A stretch of 8,851 nt of DNA. Source: Actinomycetes bacterium. GTDB taxonomy: Bacteria; Actinomycetota; Actinomycetes; Actinomycetales; Demequinaceae. Location: contig JAEZXC010000098.1 in the NCBI GenBank assembly GCA_023442845.1, positions 1 through 8,851 of the forward strand, read 5' to 3'. The notes under the pieces were generated by a model. That model made no database searches. It saw nothing but the letters and a program-made list of their open reading frames with translations, and had not been told where the DNA came from. The number at the start of each line of letters is the position of its first letter. Position 1 is the stretch's first letter. The translations under genes and the position numbers were made by a program. Below are positions 1-6,192 of this stretch, in pieces.

Positions 1-365
1 CGCAACAGACGATCCTTCAGTTCGACACCGAGATTCCGCTCATATGCGAAATGCAAGAGGCGGTGCGCGTCTCGCGTGTTCGCCTGGACGTACAGATCGA
101 AGCGATATTCGAGTCCCTCCTCGGCGCCAAGTTCGATAAGGCGCTGGTTCATCTGCTCGATCTGATCACCCGACGCGCCAAACTTCTTTGCCATGAGTTC
201 CGCGTGAGGCATGTGCTCACCGTGCGGGATGGTGGGGTCAAGCTGAAAGCTGCGGTAACGCACGTCAACGTCTACGCCTGACGCTTCGATCGCCTTCTCA
301 AGGCGACGCTTGCCCAGGTAACACCAGGGGCACGCGACATCGGACCACACCTCGACGGAAACCAC
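1..365 (-). CDS. DsbA/FrnE-family thiol oxidoreductase, partial (N-terminal 121 residues)
   Basis: The gene runs off the left edge, so only about the first 121 residues are present; family members are usually a little over 200 residues. The start chosen is GTG at 365, giving VVSVEVWSDVACPWCYLGKR, with a GGAGG SD at 371-375 and a 5-base spacer. The protein opens with a thioredoxin-fold beta strand followed by the CPWC redox motif (Cys12 and Cys15), characteristic of DsbA-like proteins of the FrnE / 2-hydroxychromene-2-carboxylate isomerase group. The following FQLDP segment and the helical stretch to the edge fit the inserted helical domain of that family. No signal peptide is visible, so it is probably cytoplasmic, as FrnE proteins are. 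Its substrate cannot be told. It is co-directional with the dihydrofolate-reductase-like gene 106 bases upstream, with a hairpin in between. Confidence 0.9.
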   Translation of the reverse strand, partial: MVSVEVWSDVACPWCYLGKRRLEKAIEASGVDVDVRYRSFQLDPTIPHGEHMPHAELMAKKFGASGDQIEQMNQRLIELGAEEGLEYRFDLYVQANTRDAHRLLHFAYERNLGVELKDRLL

Positions 366-370
366 ACCGA

Positions 371-417
371 CCTCCACACATAGTTATGGAGGCTCACCAG
401 GGACAGTGCGAGCCTCC
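371..417 (-). repeat. Two mutually exclusive inverted repeats in the leader of the DsbA-like gene
   Basis: GGAGGCTC (388-395) and GAGCCTCC (410-417) form a perfect 8-bp stem with a 14-base loop. On the minus strand this lies between the stop of the reductase gene and the start of the DsbA-like gene, so it could be a terminator of the first gene, but no T-run follows. A second, overlapping repeat pairs CCTCCA (371-376) with TGGAGG (387-392), 6 bp with a 10-base loop; this one contains the SD of the DsbA-like gene. Both repeats are directly visible. Any regulatory role is inferred. Confidence 0.55.
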
Positions 418-471
418 GCATCCCCCAACCTGTCCGGGCCTCGCGTTATTCCCGCCGGTGCCGTGCAGCCA

Positions 472-1035
472 TCACCTGCGTCGGGGCGCGTACTTCTCGA
501 AGATCACCCCAGAGGTGAAGCGCTGCGCGTCGATCAGCGAGAGATCGAGGCGTGCGCCGAGCGGGAGAAACGGGAGTCCGCCGCCAATCGACAACGGATG
601 ACGATAGATGTGGAACTCATCGACAAGCCCCGCCGCAATCGCGTGGGCGGCAAGCGTGGGGCCGTTGATCGCCAATTGGAGCGGCGTCGAGGCTTTGAGT
701 GCGGCGATCTCAGCCGCGTCAAACGACCTCATCAGCCGGGTCCGTTCCGTGGTGACGTTGTCGAGGGTTGTCGAGAAGACGACCTTGTCGTGAGAGCGCC
801 ATATCGATCCGAACTCGTACGCGACGAGCGACAGGCCGGGCACATCATTTGAGGTCTCCCAATACGACATGAGTTCGTACATGCGCCGGCCCAAGAGGCT
901 GATCCCCACCTCGCGTTCGCGCTCGTTGAGGAACGCGTGCACTTCATCGTCCGGCTCACCCCAATCGAAGCCGCCATCGTGGTCTGCGACGAAACCGTCC
1001 ACCGATGTGATCATCCCGTACACGAGTGCACCCAT
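472..1035 (-). CDS. Dihydrofolate reductase family protein (RibD C-terminal domain)
   Basis: A 187-residue protein in the RibD-C / dihydrofolate-reductase-like superfamily, the small stand-alone NADPH-type reductases such as YyaP and YwjB. Family hallmarks are the N-terminal strand with SVDGF (residues 11-15), the LLGRRMYE segment (48-54) and the late NGPTLA...AAGLVDEF stretch (124-141) followed by a Gly-rich GGG (151-153). Length is normal for the family. The start is ATG at 1035, with SD AGAGAGG at 1044-1050 and an 8-base spacer. The frame stays open upstream to 1185 with a possible ATG at 1140, but that would add 35 residues before the conserved first strand. True DHFR activity is doubtful; members of this group are mostly uncharacterised reductases or resistance-type proteins. 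It is divergent from hsp20. No signal peptide or membrane segment is seen. Confidence 0.9.
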   Translation of the reverse strand: MGALVYGMITSVDGFVADHDGGFDWGEPDDEVHAFLNEREREVGISLLGRRMYELMSYWETSNDVPGLSLVAYEFGSIWRSHDKVVFSTTLDNVTTERTRLMRSFDAAEIAALKASTPLQLAINGPTLAAHAIAAGLVDEFHIYRHPLSIGGGLPFLPLGARLDLSLIDAQRFTSGVIFEKYAPRRR

Positions 1036-1083
1036 CGCACTTACCTCTCTCGGATCGTCGTTGACCGCGAAGTTCACGTAGCC

Positions 1084-1097
1084 ATCACTGTAGTGAT
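1084..1097. repeat. Short palindrome between the reductase and hsp20 genes
   Basis: ATCACT and AGTGAT form perfect 6-base arms around a GT centre. It lies 49 bases upstream of the reductase start, where an operator might be expected, but it also sits within open reading frame upstream of that start. It matches no operator I can name. Confidence 0.3.
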
Positions 1098-1153
1098 CCG
1101 CGACCACATGTGAGAGGACCACATCTACCAGGGGCGTCATCCGTGCGTGAACA

Positions 1154-1178
1154 AACTTGAGTTTGCGGGGCTCAAGTT
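1154..1178. promoter_or_regulatory. HAIR operator (HspR-associated inverted repeat)
   Basis: The known HAIR consensus is CTTGAGT-N7-ACTCAAG. Bases 1156-1176 read CTTGAGT-N7-GCTCAAG, one mismatch in 14 positions. The outer palindrome AACTTGAG / CTCAAGTT (1154-1161 and 1171-1178) is perfect. In actinobacteria HspR binds HAIR sites to repress dnaK, clpB and, in mycobacteria, the hsp20 gene acr2. Its place 95 bases upstream of an hsp20 start and over a candidate promoter makes HspR control very likely. No hspR gene is in the window. Confidence 0.85.
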
Positions 1179-1185
1179 CTAACAT
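1157..1185 (+). promoter_or_regulatory. Candidate hsp20 promoter overlapping the HAIR site
   Basis: TTGAGT (1157-1162) and TAACAT (1180-1185) are separated by 17 bases and resemble -35 and -10 boxes of the housekeeping sigma factor, four of six matches each. The -35 box lies inside the left HAIR arm, so bound HspR would block RNA polymerase. Transcription would start near 1191-1193 and leave a leader of about 80 bases. Confidence 0.5.
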
Positions 1186-1203
1186 GAGTCACATGGACTC
1201 AAC
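1183..1203. promoter_or_regulatory. Second, weaker HAIR-like site
   Basis: CATGAGT-N7-ACTCAAC matches the HAIR consensus at 12 of 14 arm positions with the correct 7-base spacer. Its centre is 27 bp from the centre of the first HAIR. It would lie across the -10 box edge and predicted transcription start. A second HspR dimer here would strengthen repression. Confidence 0.55.
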
Positions 1204-1210
1204 CTTTGTG

Positions 1211-1236
1211 CCGGTCGCCTATCGCCGGCGTACCGG
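1211..1236 (+). other. Stem-loop in the hsp20 5' leader
   Basis: CCGGT-CGCC (1211-1219) pairs with GGCG-T-ACCGG (1227-1236), nine base pairs with one bulged T and a 7-base loop. It ends 21 bases before the SD. Just outside it, AACCT (1201-1205) is complementary to AGGTT (1262-1266), which overlaps the SD. The leader could therefore fold into a closed structure with a weak outer stem. Confidence 0.4.
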
Positions 1237-1270
1237 ACACACCGCCACTACGTCACCGAGGAGGTTCATC

Positions 1271-1711
1271 ATGAGGCGAGACATTGTTCGTACAACTCTG
1301 CCCACGGCGGGCCCGTGGAATGACGACTTCCAGCGCATCGTTCGCTCATTCTTGGGCGATGCGGACGCCACGCTGGATGGCACGTTCAGCCCCGCGCTCG
1401 ACGTTGAGGAGCACGACGACGGCTTCACCTTGCACGTCGAGTTGCCCGGCGTTGCCGCCGACAACGTTGATGTGTCGATCGAGGAGAACGTGCTGACCGT
1501 TTCAGGCAAGCGCGACTTCTACGCGGACAAGTCGACTGAGACCTTCCGCCGCGTCGAGCGTCGCTTTGGCACGTTCCACCGCGCGATCCGCTTGCCCGAC
1601 CGGGTCGACCCCGAGGGCATCACGGCCGCATTCAAGGACGGTTTGCTCACCATCTCGGTTCCCAAGGCCGAGTCCGCAAAGCCGCGCCGTATCCAGGTGT
1701 CGACCGACTAA
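1271..1711 (+). CDS. Hsp20/alpha-crystallin small heat-shock protein
   Basis: A 146-residue small heat-shock protein, an ATP-independent holdase that binds unfolding proteins in the cytoplasm as large oligomers. The alpha-crystallin domain spans about residues 41-132, from PALDVEEHDDGFTLHVELPG to AAFKDGLLTISVPK; the latter carries the family's A-x-x-x-(D/N)-G-x-L signature. A short variable N-terminal arm (1-40) and a C-terminal I-Q-V motif (141-143), which docks on a neighbouring subunit, complete the normal architecture. The start is ATG at 1271 with a strong GAGGAGG SD at 1258-1264 and a 6-base spacer. The frame is open to 1157, but that extension overlaps the promoter and HAIR region and is rejected. 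It is a single-gene unit with its own HAIR-controlled promoter and terminator. The HAIR sites make it comparable to HspR-controlled acr2 rather than dormancy-type hspX. Confidence 0.95.
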   Translation: MRRDIVRTTLPTAGPWNDDFQRIVRSFLGDADATLDGTFSPALDVEEHDDGFTLHVELPGVAADNVDVSIEENVLTVSGKRDFYADKSTETFRRVERRFGTFHRAIRLPDRVDPEGITAAFKDGLLTISVPKAESAKPRRIQVSTD

Positions 1712-1728
1712 CAGTCGCACCACCACCG

Positions 1729-1757
1729 AAAGGGCCGGGCGGATGTCCGGCCCTTTT
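1729..1757 (+). terminator. Rho-independent terminator of hsp20, probably bidirectional
   Basis: AAAGGGCCGG (1729-1738) pairs perfectly with CCGGCCCTTT (1747-1756) across an 8-base loop, followed by one more T. It begins 17 bases after the hsp20 stop. On the minus strand the hairpin is also followed by a short T-run, 19 bases past the amidohydrolase stop. It can serve both convergent genes. Confidence 0.9.
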
Positions 1758-1775
1758 GTGCGCCCGGCGCCGACG

Positions 1776-3278
1776 CTATAGCGCGTGATGTACAACGGCA
1801 CCGGCGACAACGGTGAGGGCCACGGGCAGCGCCCGGAGCGCACGTGCATCAAGGTCACGCGGGTCGTCATCGACAGCGATGAGATCGGCAAGGCCACCCT
1901 CTTGCACCAGTCCCATCGCCCATGAAGCGCGCAGTGCCTGTTCGATGGTGAGAGCGTTATTCGGCTCCCACGGTGCAGCATCATCACGGGTACGGAACAC
2001 GGCAGCGGCGATACTGCGCCACGGGTCGAGAGGCGCAACAGGAGCATCCGAGCCCATATACAAACGCACCCCGGCACGCGCAAGCGCGCCATACGCGAAG
2101 GCACGGTCCGTGCGGCCCGCCCACATCGCGTCGGCCACATCGCGATCGTCGAGCGCGTGCTCGGGATGAATCCCCGCGCCGACGCCCAGCTGCGCAAACC
2201 GTTTGATGTCCGCTTCACGCACGAGCTGCGCGTGTTCGATGGTGCCACGCGCCCCTGTCGACTCAAACGCGTCAAGTGCCTCCGACACCGCCCGATCCCC
2301 GATCGCGTGTAGCGCGACATCGAAGCCAAGGTGTCGTGCATCCGCCACGAGCCGGACGAGATCGCCCCGGGCGTGGGCGGAGTGGCCGTAATCCTCGGTG
2401 TGCGGATACGGATCGAAGCACCACGCGGTACGGGTATTGAGTGCGCCGTCCGCAAAGAGTTTGAGGGGGCCGACGCTGATAAGGCCGCCGGTTCCGTGCA
2501 GTCGCGTTCCCGTACGCTCGCCCCGGGCTACAGAGCCCTCGAGATGCTGCGGATAGACACCAGCGCGCACCCGCAAACCGCGCACACCACGCGCGAATCG
2601 CGCGGCCCACACGGCGGGGTTGTCCGCCATCTCAAGATCCATGATGCCTGTGACACCACGCACATTCGCAGCCGCAACGGCTCGATCAACACTCCGCGCC
2701 ACCGCTTCGGGCGATTCGGCGGCCCAGCCTCCCACCGCGATCTCAACAGCGAAGGCAGCGTCTTCCCGCAAGAGCCCAGCAGTAACCCCGAGCCTCTTCG
2801 CAGCGGCGGTATTGATCCATACCGAGTGGAGGTCGTGCGAGATGAGGACGACGGCCCGATGCGGCGTGCCTGCCGCCACAGCAGCGCGGTCGAGGAGGTC
2901 CGCGGTTGGCAGGTCCGGCCACAGGGCGTCTTGGAACCCCCTGCCGACGAGCGGCGTGGTGTCGCCGACCGCGTCTGCCGCCTCCGTGGCGAGTGCATCA
3001 CGCACCACCGCCGCGGTGTGGGTTGCCGACATCGCATGAGATACGTCCAGGCGATTACGGTGCTGGGCCCACAACGTGAAGTGAACGTGATGGTCAACGA
3101 GACCCGGCATGAGCCAACGCCCACCAAGGTCAATGTGGTCTGCGCCGGCAGAGCGACCGGGGGTGGTGGGGACCACAGATGTGATGCGACCGCCGTCGAT
3201 GGCGACATCCACCAGTGGCGGATCGACACTATCTGGAGCCCACAATCGCGCGCGAGTCAGCACGAGAGCCGTTGTCAT
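1776..3278 (-). CDS. Amidohydrolase family 3 protein (YtcJ-like)
   Basis: A 500-residue metal-dependent hydrolase of the amidohydrolase superfamily, YtcJ/exoenzyme-regulatory-protein-AepA-like group. The N-terminal small beta domain runs to the PGLVDHHVHF metal motif (H64 and H66). The TIM-barrel then carries KLFADGALNTRTA (273-285, with the expected metal-bridging Lys273), LHAIGDRAV (323-331, H324), TIEHAQLV (346-353, H349) and YMGSDAPV (407-414, D411, the catalytic Asp). It ends with GGLADLIAVDDDP (461-473). All key ligands are present, so it should be active, but substrates in this family vary and cannot be read from sequence. No signal peptide is seen. The start is ATG at 3278, where similarity to the family begins; its SD is weak (AGGG). 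A GTG at 3317 in the same frame is an alternative. It lies 51 bases after the PAP2 gene and probably shares its transcript. Confidence 0.92.
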   Translation of the reverse strand: MTTALVLTRARLWAPDSVDPPLVDVAIDGGRITSVVPTTPGRSAGADHIDLGGRWLMPGLVDHHVHFTLWAQHRNRLDVSHAMSATHTAAVVRDALATEAADAVGDTTPLVGRGFQDALWPDLPTADLLDRAAVAAGTPHRAVVLISHDLHSVWINTAAAKRLGVTAGLLREDAAFAVEIAVGGWAAESPEAVARSVDRAVAAANVRGVTGIMDLEMADNPAVWAARFARGVRGLRVRAGVYPQHLEGSVARGERTGTRLHGTGGLISVGPLKLFADGALNTRTAWCFDPYPHTEDYGHSAHARGDLVRLVADARHLGFDVALHAIGDRAVSEALDAFESTGARGTIEHAQLVREADIKRFAQLGVGAGIHPEHALDDRDVADAMWAGRTDRAFAYGALARAGVRLYMGSDAPVAPLDPWRSIAAAVFRTRDDAAPWEPNNALTIEQALRASWAMGLVQEGGLADLIAVDDDPRDLDARALRALPVALTVVAGAVVHHAL

Positions 3279-3329
3279 GGCCGAAACCCTACGTCTGTTC
3301 GCGCGGACGACCGCCACGCGTCACTCTCG

Positions 3330-4187
3330 TCAGGCCTCGATGAGGTCGGTAGCCGTTTGAGGCGCGCGCTCTGCGCGTCGCGCAGCTTGCCTCGCATAAA
3401 CCCACCGCGCAAGGTAGAAGCACAGGATTGCGTAGAGGGCTCCGCAGACGGCGTCAAGAACGTAATGGTTCGCAGTGCCGACGACAACAAAGGTCATCGT
3501 GCACGGGTACAGGACGGCGGCGTAGCGCCACGGCGACCGCAACACGGAGATAATCGCGATCGCTACCCACACTGACCACCCAACGTGGAGGCTCGGCATC
3601 GCCGCGTAAAGGTTGGCGAGCCCTGTCACACTTTCTTGGCCTGCGAAGAGCACCGGATGCGCCGCCATCGTGTCGACCGCGCCATCGAGCGCGAAGCGCG
3701 GCGGCGCCAACGGGTACAGCCAATACGTCGCAAGCCCGGCAAGCCACAAGAACGCAAGCGACGTCCGGAGCTGCCCATACTGCGGGCGTTTGCGCACAAA
3801 GAGCCAGATGAGCACGCCGAACGTCACGACCATGTGGGCGATTTGATAGAAGTAGCTCGCGGCGTCGGCCAGCCACAAGTTGCGCAAGAACAGGCGGTTG
3901 AGTGACAACTCAATGTCAATCCCAAGCCCGCGCTGCACGCTCTCAATGAAGTCCGCGTTATTGAAGGCAAGAGCCACGCGGTCTGGGGCAGCCGAACGCG
4001 TCCACGAGTAGAGCATGTACATGCTCACCACGAGCACGGCCTCTTGCATCCACGCGCGGTTAAGTCTCCACGCCCGGACGGCGAATGGCGTGCGGAGCTC
4101 CGCTGGCGCGTCGGCCGGGCGTTCCGTCGCGACTGCGGCAGCGTGGTCGCCCGCAGGTACCGGCATGTGTTGGCTGTCCTGGTTCAT
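3330..4187 (-). CDS. PAP2-superfamily membrane protein, Aur1/Ipt1-like (inositol phosphotransferase/phosphatase type)
   Basis: A 285-residue polytopic membrane protein with about six membrane segments (roughly 48-62, 110-131, 143-161, 203-217, 224-239, 243-261). The PAP2 catalytic motifs are clear: AMPSLHVGWS (196-205, PSLH with H201) and GTANHYVLD (237-245, nucleophile H241 and D245). The YPLAPPRF segment (158-165) just before them is typical of the PAP2_3 / Aur1-like branch common in actinobacteria. Such enzymes hydrolyse or transfer phosphate headgroups of lipids on the outer face of the membrane; the exact substrate is unknown. The first 35-40 residues are hydrophilic and variable. The start at 4187 has a GGGG-type SD very close by; ATG at 4166 is an alternative. 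It lies 35 bases after lacI and 51 bases before the amidohydrolase gene in the same direction. Confidence 0.9.
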   Translation of the reverse strand: MNQDSQHMPVPAGDHAAAVATERPADAPAELRTPFAVRAWRLNRAWMQEAVLVVSMYMLYSWTRSAAPDRVALAFNNADFIESVQRGLGIDIELSLNRLFLRNLWLADAASYFYQIAHMVVTFGVLIWLFVRKRPQYGQLRTSLAFLWLAGLATYWLYPLAPPRFALDGAVDTMAAHPVLFAGQESVTGLANLYAAMPSLHVGWSVWVAIAIISVLRSPWRYAAVLYPCTMTFVVVGTANHYVLDAVCGALYAILCFYLARWVYARQAARRAERAPQTATDLIEA

Positions 4188-4222
4188 ATCCCCAACCGTG
4201 GTGAGACGCGCGCGTCGGATTG

Positions 4223-5239
4223 CTACGCCGACGAACGAACAATGAGCTCGGTGGGAAGGATCGTCATCCGGGGATGGTCGTCCTCACCGCGCAATACACC
4301 TAGAAGGATATCGACCATTGCGGTGCCCATCGCCTCCGACGGCTGACGCACCGTTGTCAATGGCACGGGGGACGACGTCGCGGCCTCGGAATCGTCGTAG
4401 CCCACCACGGCGACGTCGTCTGGGACAGCAATGCCAGCCGAGCGCAACACAGTCATCGCGCCCGCCGCCATGAGGTCTGATGCGATGAAAACTGCATCGA
4501 TCGTCTTATCCTGCGCAAGCACGGTACGCATCGCTTCCGACCCACCACGCATCGTGAAGTCGCCATCGACGATCGGGCCGGGTTCGAGGCCCGCGTCCTT
4601 CAGCGCGGCCGTAAACCCGCGCGCACGGTCGATGCCTGCGGGCATTGTCGAAGGACCTGCGATGTGGGCGATACGGCGTCGGCCAATTGAAACGAGGTGT
4701 TCCGCGGCCAGGCGAGCACCTGCGACGTTGTCGACGTCCACCACATAACCGCCGGTGATGTGCTCAGCTGGGCGACCACCAAAGACCACCGGGATCGCAT
4801 CGGTCAACGCATCAAGGAAGCGGTCCGACGTGTGGTGGGACACGACAAACGCGCCATCCACGTTGCCACCTTGCAGGTAGCGCAACGTCTTCCCATCGCG
4901 GCCCTCACTCGCCACCATGAGGTTCAGCACATAGTCGGAGTCCTGGAGGCGGTCGTTGATACCAACGACGATCGACGCGAAGTACAGATCGCCAAAGAAG
5001 TGCGTCATGTCCTCGGGCACAACGAGCGCAATTGCGTGGGCCTGCTTACTCGCTAATGACCGGGCCGCGCGGTTGGGCACATAACCGAGTTCCGATATCG
5101 CAGCACGAACCGCTTGCGCGATCTCGGGAGATACCTTGGGCGACCCGTTGACCACGCGCGACACCGTGGCGCGGGATACGCCAGCGAGAGCACCCACCAT
5201 CTCCAAGGTGGGAGCCGACGCATGTCGGTTGGGTCGCAT
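4223..5239 (-). CDS. LacI-family transcriptional repressor, CebR-like
   Basis: A 338-residue regulator of normal LacI/GalR length. The N-terminal helix-turn-helix is at about residues 10-30 (PTLEMVGALAGVSRATVSRV), followed by the hinge helix NRAARSLASKQ (56-66), whose Leu62 corresponds to the leucine that LacI-type proteins insert into the central CpG of the operator. The periplasmic-binding-protein-like sugar domain fills residues 68-335, with FIASDLMAAG (251-260) and VVGYDDSE (278-285) as standard motifs. The start at 5239 has a GAGGAG SD (5248-5253) with an 8-base spacer. Being next to a sugar ABC operon whose promoter has GAGCGCTC operators makes it the likely local repressor, released by the imported sugar. 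I see no such operator in front of lacI itself. It may be expressed by readthrough past the hairpin at 5269-5309. Confidence 0.93.
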   Translation of the reverse strand: MRPNRHASAPTLEMVGALAGVSRATVSRVVNGSPKVSPEIAQAVRAAISELGYVPNRAARSLASKQAHAIALVVPEDMTHFFGDLYFASIVVGINDRLQDSDYVLNLMVASEGRDGKTLRYLQGGNVDGAFVVSHHTSDRFLDALTDAIPVVFGGRPAEHITGGYVVDVDNVAGARLAAEHLVSIGRRRIAHIAGPSTMPAGIDRARGFTAALKDAGLEPGPIVDGDFTMRGGSEAMRTVLAQDKTIDAVFIASDLMAAGAMTVLRSAGIAVPDDVAVVGYDDSEAATSSPVPLTTVRQPSEAMGTAMVDILLGVLRGEDDHPRMTILPTELIVRSSA

Positions 5240-5268
5240 GGCGACTGCTCCTCAATGAACGGGCCTGT

Positions 5269-5309
5269 CGCGGCGGATGCCGTCCCTCAGGACACACGCA
5301 TCCGCCGCG
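5269..5309 (-). terminator. Long nested hairpin between the ABC operon and lacI
   Basis: CGCGGCGGATGC (5269-5280) pairs perfectly with GCATCCGCCGCG (5298-5309), 12 bp. The 17-base loop contains a further GTCC/GGAC pair (5282-5285 and 5290-5293). It starts 16 bases after the stop of the second permease and ends 29 bases before lacI. No T-run follows on the minus strand, so it may be a partial terminator or an mRNA-stabilising structure. I see no clear separate lacI promoter in the remaining gap. Confidence 0.65.
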
Positions 5310-5325
5310 CCAAAGCCAAGGATTA

Positions 5326-6192
5326 TTAACCCTTCACAGCGCCCTGCATGATACCTGCAATGAGCTGACGTCCAGCAGCTACGAACAGGATCAGCAGAGG
5401 AATCGTCGCCATTACGGCGCCGGTCAAGACAATCGAGTAGTCGATGTAGTAACCGGATTGCAGGTTCGCAAGAGCCGTTTGGATCGTTGGATTCTGCGCA
5501 TTCAACACGATCATCGGCCAGAGGAAGTCCGTCCAGGCCATCATGAAGGTGAAGAGAGCGAGAATCGCCATCGCAGGACGGGCCGCAGGGATCGCGACAT
5601 TGATGAACGTGCGGAACTGGTTGGCGCCGTCGACGCGGGCCGCCTCAATGAGCTCGTCAGGAATGACGTCCACGAGGTACTGGCGCATGAAGAACACACC
5701 AAAAGCCGTCACCAGCATGGGCACAATGACCGCGCCAAGCTTGCCCGTCCAGCCAAAGTCACGCATCAGCATGAACAGCGGGATGATGCCGAGCTGGGTG
5801 GGCACTGCCATCGTCGCGACGACAAACAACATGAGTCCGTCGCGGCCCTTGAACCGAAGTTTCGCGAATGCGTAACCCGCGAGCGTCGAGAAGAAGACCA
5901 CGGACACCGTGATGGTGCCGGACACGATGAGCGAGTTGACAAGCGCCTTCCAGAACGGAATGGCGTCAAGCACCTTGCCCATGTTCGAGATGAAGTTACC
6001 GCCCGGAATCAGCGGGAAGGTCTCGCCGCGGGTCGCGTTCGTGCCCGAACCGACGACAAACGACCACCAAAGCGGGTACGCATTGCCGAGAACGAACGCA
6101 CCGAGCAGGCCATAGGTCAAGAACCCGGGGCTACGGTCGATGCCCATACCGCGCCGACGCTTGCGCTTCACCAGGGGTGCAGTGCTGGTCAC
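5326..6192 (-). CDS. Carbohydrate ABC transporter permease, MalG/CebG-type
   Basis: A 288-residue inner subunit of a binding-protein-dependent sugar importer. Six membrane segments are visible (about 24-46, 84-109, 119-141, 151-171, 207-229, 253-275). The cytoplasmic EAA loop, EAARVDGANQFRTFINVAIP (183-202), is the docking site for the ATPase and matches the CUT1 MalG class, which usually ends shortly after the last helix as this protein does (GAVKG). A very basic N-terminus (VKRKRRR, 8-14) fits the positive-inside rule. The start is GTG at 6192, overlapping the stop of the first permease by four bases (GTGA). A full-length AAGGAGG SD at 6200-6206 lies within the last codons of that gene, so the two are translationally coupled. 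It pairs with the upstream permease to form the channel. Confidence 0.95.
   Translation of the reverse strand: MTSTAPLVKRKRRRGMGIDRSPGFLTYGLLGAFVLGNAYPLWWSFVVGSGTNATRGETFPLIPGGNFISNMGKVLDAIPFWKALVNSLIVSGTITVSVVFFSTLAGYAFAKLRFKGRDGLMLFVVATMAVPTQLGIIPLFMLMRDFGWTGKLGAVIVPMLVTAFGVFFMRQYLVDVIPDELIEAARVDGANQFRTFINVAIPAARPAMAILALFTFMMAWTDFLWPMIVLNAQNPTIQTALANLQSGYYIDYSIVLTGAVMATIPLLILFVAAGRQLIAGIMQGAVKG

Noticed and set aside
406..852. 148-codon plus-strand open frame opposite the reductase gene
   Set aside because: It lies antisense to a well-supported family member, has no SD and no recognisable domain; open antisense frames are common in GC-rich coding DNA.
1157..1270. Longer hsp20 start at 1157
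   Set aside because: It would translate through the HAIR sites and -10 box; ATG at 1271 has a strong SD and gives the normal family length.
1502..2455. 317-codon minus-strand frame crossing hsp20 and the amidohydrolase
   Set aside because: It runs through the shared terminator and two convincing genes in other frames.
2331..3575. 414-codon plus-strand open frame over the amidohydrolase and PAP2 genes
   Set aside because: It spans two real genes and their gap on the opposite strand, is rich in Arg, Gly and His in an irregular way, and has no domain. It is a shadow of GC-rich codons.
4213..4233. CGTCGG/CCGACG hairpin at the lacI stop as terminator
   Set aside because: The stem is only 6 bp, overlaps the coding end and has no T-run.
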